Source of the DNA: Daphnia carinata
Taxonomy: Eukaryota; Arthropoda; Branchiopoda; Diplostraca; Daphniidae
DNA: 64,000 bases
Direction: 5' to 3'
NCBI RefSeq assembly: GCF_022539665.2
Contig: NC_081331.1
Span: 3,134,501-3,198,500 of the forward strand
Each line of letters begins with the position of its first letter. Within the stretch, counting starts at the first letter, position 1. Below, in pieces: positions 1 through 11,974 of the stretch. Below the pieces are notes generated by a model, which saw only the letters and a program-made list of their open reading frames with translations, did not search any database and had not been told where the DNA came from. The translations under genes and the position numbers were made by a program.

Positions 1-1695
<1,695 letters not shown>

Positions 1696-2033
1696 ACGTT
1701 GAAGAATCGTCACGTCTGCCGTACGTAAAACTGTTTTACCCTACCCTTCCTTTCACTTATTTTTTGTTTTGTTTTTTTAATTGCTTTCCATTATGGATCC
1801 TTTTTTATGATCCTTATTTAACTGGAATCCTTTCGTAAAGGTCGGTCAGTAACCAAGTGTTACAAACATTTGAATAGTACCAATTGCTTCTTGTCTCAAA
1901 TGGTATCCGTTCTTCAACCAAGTTAAAATACACCATTCATGAACTAAAATGGTACTTATGGGCAACGAAAGCTCATGTGTGGTCAATATCTCAGTTTCGA
2001 GTAGTTTATTGTTTTCTAACACATTGTAGTGGT
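1696..2033. other. Convergent intergenic region Spt16 / mRpL38
   Basis: About 340 bp between two converging stop codons. It holds T-rich sequence (1756-1778) and the candidate mRpL38 poly(A) signal on the minus strand. No further gene was seen. Confidence 0.7.
2005..2010 (-). promoter_or_regulatory. Poly(A) signal candidate of mRpL38
   Basis: AATAAA on the minus strand (TTTATT on plus), 24 nt past the mRpL38 stop codon at 2034-2036. Position and orientation fit a short 3' UTR. Confidence 0.5.
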
Positions 2034-3602
2034 TTACATATCGCTATAACGGCCCCATTTCAATCTTTGTTTTCGAATTTCCACACGTACCCATGAAGGT
2101 AATTTGTTGTCCTCAGGTAGTGCATTCGGATATTTGGGCTCAGGCTTTTTGGGTTCAAAAGGATCGACTGTCTTCATCCGTTTCAGAAGTAGTTCCTTGG
2201 ATATTTGTTTTGTGTCACGATGTTTGTCTAGGTACCTATCACAAACGAAAAATAGAGATGCTGCATCCTATTTCATAATGTTAAGTAATTCCGTACAAAT
2301 TAAAAGCTGCTTTCTTTGGAAACCATACTGGCGGCCTCTTGTAAGGCTCAGGAAAATCGAAGTCATAAATTGGCTCTTGCATATCTATAATTCAATACAA
2401 TAATTAAATGGCGGTGCTAAATAAAAGCAGAAACAAGAAATTACACCGGTCTTACTGAGTGTTTTGTGAAAAAATTCTGTTAATGAATCATCCCAGTCAC
2501 TTTGGAAAAAAGATAGGCCTCCAGGTGTGATGGAATCTTGCATTTCTCTATAAAATTTCTTCATATGAAATGTCCTGTTAGCTAACTCTAAGCTGAAATG
2601 CAAATAAAGAATGAGAAGGTCAAAAGACTAATACAAACCAGCATTTTTTACCATGGTGCACTTTTCCGATATGAACCAAAATCAATTAGTTTCTCTTGCT
2701 TGTACAAGACAAATACAAGTCTTTGACTTCCTGTTCCTCTTGGTGGAAATGGTTGTAAATAATTAACAATTTCCTCTCCTTTCTCAATGTCGTTGCCAGG
2801 AATATTTCCTCTGAAAGGTGAATAATATCTAATAGATATATATCTTACTAATATTATAAAAATTTATACTCACATGAACCAATGTAAACATTCAGCATCT
2901 TTTTCACTAAGGTGGCCATCTGGATTTGTCAGAACTAGGGACCAAAGTGAAGAAGGATCTGCTTCAAATGTTACACTAGGGGCTACAGAAGCCTAAGTTT
3001 CCAAATATATCAATTAGTACACTAGCACAAAATTTTGCTTATTTCACCTCTTTTGGTTTTATCTGATTCCCACAATAAACTGGTAAATTTGAACCATCAG
3101 GCTGTTCATATTTGATGGAGAGTGGAATTCTTGGTAAGAAGAAAGCTTCCCCAAATAAATCTTCAAAGATGTTGTAATGCTCAGCTATAGTTCTTATATG
3201 GAAAGGGGCAGATGTTTTGAGCCACTCTTTTCTGATTTCTTCTAATGATATTTGTTCATTTGGTGATGACTGGCGTCCTTTTCGTGATTGTAATATTTTC
3301 TGCCTACACGAATATTCTTCTCCTCTTGATGGTTTTAGATGAGGTAAACCTATGTTGACTTTGAAATGGAGATTAGGATCTCTTTCGGCCCTAGAAATTT
3401 CTATAAAACCAAATGTATTATTCATTAGGTTAGCCACACAATTAAATGAGCTATCAAAATGCCCACCATCTAATCGCTGCTTAAGCGATCTTGCAACATC
3501 CGGAGCTTTTCCTCTGAGTTTCCGGTTGGGCTGTAGAAATAGCGGTTGGGTTAATGATAATAAATTACGGCCTAATTTTACTTGATTTATTAGTAGAGAC
3601 AT
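2034..3602 (-). CDS. mRpL38: Large mitochondrial ribosomal subunit protein mL38 (PEBP-like)
   Basis: mL38 is a phosphatidylethanolamine-binding-protein-fold component of the mitochondrial large ribosomal subunit. Minus-strand coding exons, 5' to 3', are 3602-3048, 2992-2874, 2810-2652, 2592-2447, 2384-2297 and 2235-2034. They join in frame to about 422 residues, close to the insect length. Family landmarks are [12 protein letters not shown], the stretch [27 protein letters not shown], the PEBP core [41 protein letters not shown] and [15 protein letters not shown]. The last exon ([12 protein letters not shown] onward) was found only by frame continuity. The N-terminus ([17 protein letters not shown]) is basic and hydrophobic, fitting a mitochondrial presequence. 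ATG 3600-3602 is the first in frame. The gene is divergent from the zinc transporter, with 700 bp between start codons. Confidence 0.95.
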
Positions 3603-4302
3603 TTCTCTTTCTCAGTTTTACACCACACTATTCCAACCGTTTTCTTCACGTGTTGACAAAGGTCAACGCCATCTGTTAGTTGCATTAAAATAAGGGTGGT
3701 AATTTGAGTAATGAATATCTAATATTACAGGCCCTTGGCACTCACAGTTTTGTTGACATAACAAGGAATAAGGTGTATTCATTGTCCGGCTGGTGAGCTA
3801 CTTACCATATCCTTTTGTTATACCATGTGAATCGGCCAAAGAATGCAAAGACTGTCAATAACGACAAGATATGGATCCGTTCAAAATCAGGCAAGTAGAA
3901 AAATCAACACTATAAAAACATGCAAAGTTGTTTTTTTTTAAAATAATTTTCGATTCTTTTCGGCTATTGCTGCAGTGTTCTTTTTCCAACACAGTGCGAT
4001 ATCGTAGAGCAGAGAATCTGACAACTGGTTAGCATGAAGAATAGCGTTCAGGCCTGTGGTGTATTTTAAGAGAAGTTGGCAACGAATAAGCGGTGAGATG
4101 AACAAGATAATTTTCTTAAGATTTGTTTGTGGTGTGGAGAATTACACAGGCTACTTATATTTGTCTTTTCACTAATTTTCGATACGTCCGTTAATTTTAG
4201 ATTTCTCGACATATACCAAGATCTCTCGATATATGAGAGATTATTGTCTTCCTAGGTTTTGTAATTTTCTCCTTGCAACATAAAAAATATTCAATTGTTG
4301 CT
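3603..4302. other. Divergent 5' region of mRpL38 and the zinc transporter
   Basis: About 700 bp between two divergent start codons. It must hold both promoters and at least one 5' UTR. No TATA box with convincing spacing was seen. An imperfect inverted repeat GTTGACAAAGGTCAAC lies at about 3652-3667, near the mRpL38 start. Confidence 0.5.
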
Positions 4303-6354
4303 ATGGACATGGTCGATGCAAATTCGACTGGCGGCCTTTCAATCCCAGGATCTGCCCAACGGCGCAAGAAAGCTTATAGCGTATCCCTACATGAAAATAG
4401 TTTTGACATCTCTGAAGTACCTTGTGTACAAGAAGTTGCCTCCTCAAATGATGGTGGTACTTTAACACCTGTTGCTGACAAATGCTTTAATTGTGGACAA
4501 CATATACCACCAAGTGCCTGCAAGGAGAATGATGTGAGACAAAGCAGAGCTCCCATAACCAATCACAGTCCAATCAGTCAAAATATCAAAAGAAACCCTG
4601 TGACTGAACTACAACCAGTTGCTACTTCACAGTTAGTTTATGTCCATTCATGTAAAATCTTATAAGTTTACCAACTATTTCAGCGCTTCATTTGTATCAC
4701 AGTTTAGAATATGAGTCATGTGCGTCCAGTGGGGAAACTCCTCTGTTGGGTAACTTTACATTTTGGAACCATAGTGCCATTAATTTAATTAATTATATTG
4801 GCAATACTTGTTTCAGATCACTGCCATAAGGCAAGAGTGTCAACTGTAGATTCAAAGGCTAAGAAAAAGCTTATAATAGCAAGTGTTCTATGTTTGGTCT
4901 TCATGGTAGGAGAAGTTGTAGGTATTTGTTATCTTTCTATTCAAAAATCTCTAAATTTATTTAGATATATATTTATTTTATAAATCACTGCAGGAGGTTA
5001 CCTTGCAAATAGCTTGGCAATAGCCACAGATGCAGCTCACCTTCTAACAGATTTTGCTTCATTCATGATATCATTGTTTAGTTTGTGGCTTGCGTCTAGA
5101 CCTCCAACTAAGCGCATGAGCTTTGGTTGGCACCGCGCAGGTATGCCGTATGTTATCATTCGTGGAACACATCCCTCATTACCTAATTCCATGGTCATAA
5201 TTTCCCTATTATAGAGGTTATTGGAGCGCTGACATCGGTTCTGATGATATGGTATACGAGTATTTATTATACGTACAATTAGTATTCATTTACAAAAACG
5301 TACGTAGGGTTGTAACAGGGATCCTAGTTTACTTGGCTATTCAAAGACTTGTTAACAAAGACTTCGATATCGAGGCCAAAATCATGTTAATAACATCGGG
5401 CCTAGGAGTAGCCGTTAACTTAGTAATGGGTTGCACGCTCCACCAGCATGGACATAGTCATGGAGGCAACAACAACCAGCATAGCCACTCAGCCCATAGC
5501 GATGACACCGAAAGCCAACCTTTACTCAGCCATAGCCATGGTGGGCACACGCATGATGATGTGGAGAATATCAATGTCCGAGCAGGTATTATATTAAAAT
5601 TTGCAGAGGACGTAAATTCTCTGATTTGATTTATTCCTTTAACCAGCCTTTATCCACGTTGTTGGAGATTTTGTTCAAAGTCTTGGAGTTTTCATAGCCG
5701 CCATCATAATTTTTTTTAAGGTAAATGGGTCGGCAATAGTTCGTTGTAATTATTGAGTTAGGTTTTATCATTTGCTTTGTTTTGCAGCCGGAGTGGGCAA
5801 TAATTGACCCTATCTGCACATTTTTATTTAGCATCTTAGTTCTATTCACAACGATCACAATCTTAAAAGATGCGTTAACCGTATTGATGGAGGGTAATGT
5901 ATGAATAACCTTTCAATGCCCATGTATGATTCTGTAACCCGAAAATATCCATAGGTTTACCACGCGGACTAGATTTTAATAGAGTGCAGGAAACATTTTT
6001 GTTGATAGATGGTAATTATTTTCATTTTTAATCACATTGTGTTATCCGTCTACTCATTTTCGCTTTTGAATAAGGTGTGATTCGTGTACACAATCTTCGC
6101 ATATGGGCACTCACAATGGACAAAGTTGCATTAGCTGCGCATTTGGCTATTCGTAAATACCAGTATCAAGTATTCTTAAACTCGCGGATTTTAACGTTTG
6201 TTTTGCAGGTCCTGGCGCACGGACACAAGAAGTGTTGTTGCAAGCATCGCGATTGGTGCGTTCTCAATTTGATGTCTACGAGATGACCCTGCAAATTGAA
6301 GAATTTGAAGCTGGGATGGAAGATTGTGTCCAATGCCAAGACCCTTTAGATTAA
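4303..6354 (+). CDS. SLC30A: SLC30-family zinc transporter, ZnT2/3/8-like
   Basis: A Zn2+/H+ antiporter of the cation diffusion facilitator family; ZnT2/3/8 relatives load zinc into vesicles. Eleven coding exons: 4303-4631, 4703-4749, 4817-4921, 4994-5140, 5215-5251, 5308-5585, 5647-5720, 5788-5893, 5955-6011, 6075-6152 and 6209-6354, giving about 467 residues. Visible features are an N-terminal cytosolic HCH motif (H127-C128-H129), as in ZnT8; TM2 site HLLTD (H176, D180) and TM5 site HVVGD (H318, D322), together forming the usual 2-His/2-Asp zinc site; a His-rich loop between TM4 and TM5; and a C-terminal domain ending in a CxxC motif (CVQC). The N-terminal cytosolic tail is longer than in vertebrate ZnT2/3/8 and holds a Cys/His cluster ([13 protein letters not shown]). 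The exon 1-2 junction was chosen to keep the frame and is the least certain one. ATG 4303 follows AT-rich leader sequence. Confidence 0.95.
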
Positions 6355-7002
6355 ACACCGTATTTTGAATGATGTTACGAAATTTTTTCTCAAATTGGCA
6401 ATTCAAGCTCAACAATTTCAACGTGTAAAGAACCCTATAACTCCGTCACTGAGTCGGCCTTAAAGATCTTTGAAAGACTACGCATTAGACATGGCCGTGT
6501 GTCCAGTGTTGTCCTTTTTTCTCACCCGTACAATAAGCGAAATAAAAAAAAAATTGTACTGTTTATTTTTTTTTTTCGAAAGTAGTTGTTAGCTTTTATT
6601 TCTTTTCCTTTTCCTCTTCTTATAGAGGTTTCCACGTAAATGCTGAAGGCATTGGCAATTAGGTGACTTATTTTCATATGTTTACAATCTGCAACGCCAT
6701 CTAGGCAGAATAACACGAACACCAACAAAAGAGAAACATGGCGGAAGTTTGTTGGGAGTAAATGAAGGTATTTTAATTGGTGGTGATATTAATTATAATT
6801 TCTTGATGTTGAAATGTATCAACAAAATAAAAGTTTACCTAGAGTGAGAACAATGAGAGAAAAGTGCATACTTTAATGATAAAACAGCTTAATTTTTTCT
6901 GGTGTGAGGTGAACTGTTAAACTTTCAGTGACAAGCTGATATGGTTCATTGTTTTTTTTTTTTTGTATTTAGACCTCGATATTTTTATTTTGAAAAAAAG
7001 AA
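6355..7002 (+). other. Zinc transporter 3' UTR and Asx 5' leader with an intron
   Basis: After the zinc transporter poly(A) signal, a likely Asx leader exon ends at 6767 (AAG followed by GTATTT). The next exon begins at 6973, after TTTGTATTTAG preceded by a T-run. Two short ORFs lie in this leader: ATG 6738-6740 to TAA 6759-6761, and ATG 6762-6764 across the intron to TGA 6991-6993. The TGA at 6991 is in frame with the main ORF, so ATG 7003 is the main start. Confidence 0.5.
6541..6546 (+). promoter_or_regulatory. Poly(A) signal candidate of the zinc transporter
   Basis: AATAAA 187 nt after the stop codon, followed by a T-rich stretch. This fits a 3' UTR of about 200 nt. Confidence 0.5.
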
Positions 7003-10000
7003 ATGTCCGAAAGTTTTTCAATCGACGTCAATGTGGCGGGTTCTGTAAGCCCTGAACCTCGAATGTTGAAGCGGCCCACATTGCAGTTAGCCTTGAAACA
7101 GCAGGCCAAACGAAGAAGAAGAAATACCAGCATAGCTACACAAGGAAATTTGAATGGAATGCCACCCATCCCCCGAGTAATTGTAAAAGTGTTACCCCCA
7201 TTGCCTTTAAATGAACCAACCAAAGTGAATGAAATCAGTGAATCGGAAGCAGAAGAAGTTCAAGTTGTATCTCAGAGAAATGCTACAAGTCTACCAACAC
7301 AAACAACTATGAGAGAAGTGCTTGCATCCATTCCTGGATTTAAAACAACAAAAAGAACTACAAGAAACTTGTCTGCTGCAGCACAAATACAGAGAGCTCA
7401 AGAGGGTTGTGTTGATCTTCAAAACCCGTCTTCTATTCTTGCTAAGGCGAACCTCCGTGGAATCCTTAACAAACATACATTTGGAACCTTACCCCCATTG
7501 TATCAGCATAAACTCATACAGTTGTTACCGGAGGTTGATAGATGTTCAGATGGCAGTTCAAAATTAAGCAGCACTGCCCTTAGCAACGAATTTTTCGGTC
7601 GTGCTTGCCAAAAGTGGAGAGATCGCCTTGCTTCAGGTGAATTTACTCCAGAATTCCAACAGAAAATTAGAGCTGAAGCCGAACGAGACAAAGGCAAGTT
7701 AGATCCTTGGAAAGTCAAACATTTTGAACCTTTTTGGGGATCTAGAGGGGAATCTTCTTCTTCAGAACCTCCTGTTGCAGTTGCTCCAACTAGCAAATCT
7801 TGTTCTAGTGTAGCATCCAAAAAGAAAACTATTGTTTCCGAGGTAGCAGAGGATGATACTCCACCTAAGAAGCGTATAATCGGCCGCAAAATCGGAAGAA
7901 GGAAAATGAAAAGGAAAAAATCTATTAGAAAAATTGTTACCCACTTGGATAGTGAAGACAAAAACCAGGTTACCTCAGAAGATACTCCTTTGATATACGA
8001 AGAAGTTATTACCAAAGAAGCGGCATCTGTCGAACCCGCTGAAACACAGCCAGTAGAAATGCCCGAAGAGAGTGGTATTATTCAACTCTCTATAAGCATT
8101 GATGAAACTGTAAACAGTCCCGCGATCGAATTTATGGACACATTAAATGTGGAAAAAGAAACGCCGTCCACTTCGCACCCAACGCAACAATGCGATTCAG
8201 ACCAACATTCCCTAGCTTGTCAAGGGACATCTGGTAATGGCTCTATGGAAATGGTGGATCGTCTAGACGATCCTTTGTTCATTGAATCGCCACAAAGGGA
8301 AATTAATCTAGAAAACGATAAATTAGTCGACACGCTACAAGAAAGCACCCAAAGTCCGTCAGAGAAATCGGAAACCCAAACTGAGGGAAATGTAAACACT
8401 GTTGTCCAGGAAACCTCCACTGGCCTGACTGCATCTGAGGAAGACGATGCCTTTTATCTCAATAATTCTCATCCTCCTTCTTCTATTAAGGATTCTCTGC
8501 CTCCGTCAGACTGTGACGAAGAAAAAATATCGAAGGATAAAAGTGCGAATGATTGCCAGATGCGAATTGATGATGGACGTGCATTAAGCGAAATGAAAGA
8601 TTTTCTTAATAGTAGTGTCGGGCATTTTGTGCAAGAGGACTCGTCACCAGAGGATTTTTTCCAGAGTCATCAAGTGACGGAAGCCCTCGAATTATTAAGA
8701 GACATTCATGACAGAGAAGACTCAGCTCCAGTGGCAATAGAACCGCAAACTATTACGCCAACTACGGCTGAAAATGTGTCGACTGACCAACGAGATGAAG
8801 TAGATTTACCTGAAAATAGCAAATCTTCCCAACATCAAGTGCAGATGGTGGAACCACCTGCTAAACAGGATTCAACGGCAGAACTTGATTCTTCCATTAC
8901 CTCTGTCCCGAAGCAGCATGAATTACAGCTGGTTGCCTCAGCAGAGAAGTTCGTGGAAACCAAGACAGATGATACTTGCCATAAAAACGATCATGTTGTA
9001 TCAAATGTGTCGACACATGTTTCCGCCCAATCGGAAGCTCCAGCTGTAGCACTTCCACACGTGAGCAATGCTGAAGCGTCTACTGTCATACCCGAGAAAC
9101 AGAGTGCCACAAAAATTGAGACACCTATTCAACAACCAACCACTGTGACTCTAACTCTGCCATTTCCAGTGACACTGCCTCTGAATTTGCCTCTTACTTT
9201 GCCCATTTCTCTTCCACCCGGTACTACGCTGGTCGTTTCGGATCCCTCCTCCTTAGTGGGACTACGCACAAGTAATACCTGCACAACTGCAGAAGTCAGT
9301 AAAACAGTTTCATCCGTGACATCTTTGACACCAATTGCACCCAACAAACCGCGGATAGCTTCTACATCGTCCTCTCCATCTCGAATACTTCCGCGAAGTA
9401 CTCAACCGACTACTAACCCAGTCGCAGTTGCTGGAACTTCATCCTCGACGACCAGTGGTTTAATTGCCCCTCGTAACGGATCTGGCAAGCAAAGCCAACC
9501 CTCTAGAGCTCCCCCTGGAACGGTTAATCTCGAACGATCGTATCGTATTTGCCAGGCAGTTATTGAAAACAGCCCAAATTGTGAGCAACTCAAGGCACAG
9601 CTGCGCCCACCTTCCGCTTTCTCCAGCAGCGTTGTGGTCTTACCTTCGGGCTCCCCAGTCACGGGCAACGTTGCTGCGTCGAGCGCCAACCGATCAAACA
9701 ACGGCAAAAATGGGGCTAAAAATAATTTGGCAACAAAACCATGCAAAGGAAACGCAACTGGGAAGATAGCAAATCAGCAAGGTGTTGGAGATGTCAAAGT
9801 TGTTCCACAATCTTTAGGCGCTACGTCTCCGTCCGGTGTTATTCTTGTGCATCCGGGAACCGCCAATATGGGGGTTGTTGATCAACAAGCGGTCGTCACC
9901 AGCAAAGTGGTTGCTCCTTCCCCCGTTCAACTTCCGAGGCAGCAAGTTGTTTGCATCACACCAAATGCTTCAGAGGCAGTTAATCATCTATCGTCTAAAA

Positions 10001-10929
10001 CACCCTCGGCAAACCTTGCCAGTAACCGGACAATAGGAGTCACTCCGCAGCAGCTGAGACCCGCATCCACTCCTCCACAGCCAAAACCATCAGTGTTCCC
10101 TAATGTCCCCCAACAGGCTCAACAATCAACGACAACAGCTCAATGTTACCAACAACAACAACCCAGTACTATTACTGTCGGTCAACAAGTTACCTACCTC
10201 CCATTCAATAATTGGTCGCAACAACGACCGCCGCAACAGCAAGACAGAAACACTCCCAAGGCAATAGCCCCAGCTACCGTCCGACCGGGAACACATACCC
10301 AGCAAGTTTACAACAATCTTCAGCAAACGAGCAGTAATTCTTTTATTCAAGAACAAACTGTCCAACAGCAAACTCCAGTGGCTCCAAGAACTCAGCAACC
10401 AGTTAATACCAGACAACCTTCAACTGTCACAATTCAGACACAGCAATATGCTTCTTCTTCGAACGTCCAAGTCAACTTACAGCCGATGGCAATGCAACAA
10501 TTACAAAAGCCGCCGAATCAACAACAGCAAGGGATACGCCAGTCGTGGTCAGGTCCTTCGGTGCAACAACAAAAGCAGATAAACATCAATACATCATCTG
10601 TTGTTCCGCCGCGGAATCCGGTGGCTACGCCGCAGACACCTCCCTTTGTACAAAATGACGTCCAACTCGTGAGCATGGGCATGTCGATGAGAGCCCAGGT
10701 TCCCGGCAACGGTAGCAGCATTACTCCACAATTGCCTATCAACGCAGATCCTGCTATTACCGGAAATACCAACGACAGTTCGAACGAGGAAGCGATTGAA
10801 AAAGCCCCACAAACAACCGACTGCGATTGCCAACTTAAAGCAATGGTTATGTGCCAGCGATGTGGAGCATTTTGTCACGATGACTGCATTGGCCCAACTC
10901 AGCTCTGCTTTACCTGTATTATTCCATGA
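7003..10929 (+). CDS. Asx: Additional sex combs (ASXL) homologue, PR-DUB subunit
   Basis: Asx activates the H2A-K119/118 deubiquitinase BAP1 (Calypso in Drosophila) in the Polycomb repressive deubiquitinase complex. The 1308-codon frame is one uninterrupted exon. A basic N-terminus (residues 32-40, KQQAKRRRR) leads into the ASXH/DEUBAD domain at about 105-245, with LRGILNKHTFGTLPPLYQ, LIQLLPEVDR and FEPFWG. A second basic cluster lies at about 286-310. Long Ser/Thr/Glu-rich disordered sequence follows, then a Leu-Pro alternating stretch at about 714-740 and a Gln-rich region at about 1036-1196. The protein ends in a C-terminal PHD finger (about 1272-1308) with CDC, CQRCGAFCHDDC and CFTC zinc ligands. 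An in-frame TGA at 6991-6993 fixes the start, so no N-terminal HARE-HTH domain, present in vertebrate ASXL proteins, is encoded here. TBC1D31 follows on the same strand. Confidence 0.96.
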   Translation: MSESFSIDVNVAGSVSPEPRMLKRPTLQLALKQQAKRRRRNTSIATQGNLNGMPPIPRVIVKVLPPLPLNEPTKVNEISESEAEEVQVVSQRNATSLPTQTTMREVLASIPGFKTTKRTTRNLSAAAQIQRAQEGCVDLQNPSSILAKANLRGILNKHTFGTLPPLYQHKLIQLLPEVDRCSDGSSKLSSTALSNEFFGRACQKWRDRLASGEFTPEFQQKIRAEAERDKGKLDPWKVKHFEPFWGSRGESSSSEPPVAVAPTSKSCSSVASKKKTIVSEVAEDDTPPKKRIIGRKIGRRKMKRKKSIRKIVTHLDSEDKNQVTSEDTPLIYEEVITKEAASVEPAETQPVEMPEESGIIQLSISIDETVNSPAIEFMDTLNVEKETPSTSHPTQQCDSDQHSLACQGTSGNGSMEMVDRLDDPLFIESPQREINLENDKLVDTLQESTQSPSEKSETQTEGNVNTVVQETSTGLTASEEDDAFYLNNSHPPSSIKDSLPPSDCDEEKISKDKSANDCQMRIDDGRALSEMKDFLNSSVGHFVQEDSSPEDFFQSHQVTEALELLRDIHDREDSAPVAIEPQTITPTTAENVSTDQRDEVDLPENSKSSQHQVQMVEPPAKQDSTAELDSSITSVPKQHELQLVASAEKFVETKTDDTCHKNDHVVSNVSTHVSAQSEAPAVALPHVSNAEASTVIPEKQSATKIETPIQQPTTVTLTLPFPVTLPLNLPLTLPISLPPGTTLVVSDPSSLVGLRTSNTCTTAEVSKTVSSVTSLTPIAPNKPRIASTSSSPSRILPRSTQPTTNPVAVAGTSSSTTSGLIAPRNGSGKQSQPSRAPPGTVNLERSYRICQAVIENSPNCEQLKAQLRPPSAFSSSVVVLPSGSPVTGNVAASSANRSNNGKNGAKNNLATKPCKGNATGKIANQQGVGDVKVVPQSLGATSPSGVILVHPGTANMGVVDQQAVVTSKVVAPSPVQLPRQQVVCITPNASEAVNHLSSKTPSANLASNRTIGVTPQQLRPASTPPQPKPSVFPNVPQQAQQSTTTAQCYQQQQPSTITVGQQVTYLPFNNWSQQRPPQQQDRNTPKAIAPATVRPGTHTQQVYNNLQQTSSNSFIQEQTVQQQTPVAPRTQQPVNTRQPSTVTIQTQQYASSSNVQVNLQPMAMQQLQKPPNQQQQGIRQSWSGPSVQQQKQININTSSVVPPRNPVATPQTPPFVQNDVQLVSMGMSMRAQVPGNGSSITPQLPINADPAITGNTNDSSNEEAIEKAPQTTDCDCQLKAMVMCQRCGAFCHDDCIGPTQLCFTCIIP

Positions 10930-11974
10930 ACTGCATTTTCCCAATATCTCTATTTTCTGTTAGTACTTTTTCCGCTCGTGCAAAAAAAAAAAAAAAAAGA
11001 AAAAAAATCAGTTAACACTTAATCCAGTATTTGGTAGCCAACGCAATTCATTCGTTGCTGTGTGGATTTCATTCATCCTTTTGTGGAGTGAATGGAATTT
11101 AGAAGCCACGTCACCTTGACTAATTATTTCGAGAGCTTAAGTGGTGGTAATAGATTTATAGTGTATTACCTTCATATTTGAACATTTATTGGTGACTTTA
11201 TTTAATGTCAAGGTTGTGCTACGGAGTTTTCATTTTCCATTACCAGAAAAACATCTCGTTCTCCTCATGAATACCTTGCCCAACTGTTAAAAAAAATGAC
11301 ATCATTCTTTTCCTTTTTTTCCCTTGAATGTTCTGAGAATGGGGCGATTGTTTTTATTTTTTTGCACACCTACCCACTCCTAGTCTGATCACACTTATTT
11401 CCAAAATCTATATCCCTAAAACTGCCGGCCTTTTTCCGTTGGTGGTTTCTCTCATCACTTTTGATATGTCGTATAGCAATGACGTTTATTTTCCTCATTT
11501 GAATGATGATTCTTGTTATACCTTAAATACCTTATGGTGGTGAGTTGAAGTAATTCCTGATTATTAGAAGGAAAATCAGAAAATGTGCCTCTAATGATTA
11601 CGTCCCCGGCACGTATTTGTTTTACTATCCGTGTCGATCCGGCTATGTTTTTTTTTTGTTTATTTTTTAATATCTTGTCCCCCTAATTGATCCAGTAGAG
11701 GGGGATACGTTCTTTCAGAGTTTCAATACATCATGGCTTTGTACAAGATCCTAAATTTACGTAGTTCCTGAATTATTTTTCAATAATGGCAACGTTGCAA
11801 TGTTGACAATTTGAATTTGACAGTTCGGCCATCGTTTCTGGCTGCTTACGATCTGTAAAGTAAATTTAGTCTAAATGGAGTGAATAATGTGATGGATTTA
11901 AAAAACGGATAAACACTAGTCACACTTTCAATTTAAAAAGGACACGTTTCATTTCGTTAAACGTTATCTGGAGA
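10930..11974 (+). other. Asx 3' UTR and TBC1D31 5' region
   Basis: About 1 kb, AT-rich, with an A-run near 10982-10998 and many T-runs. I saw no AATAAA here. No other coding sequence was recognised; the part near 11860-11974 is presumably the TBC1D31 leader. Confidence 0.5.
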
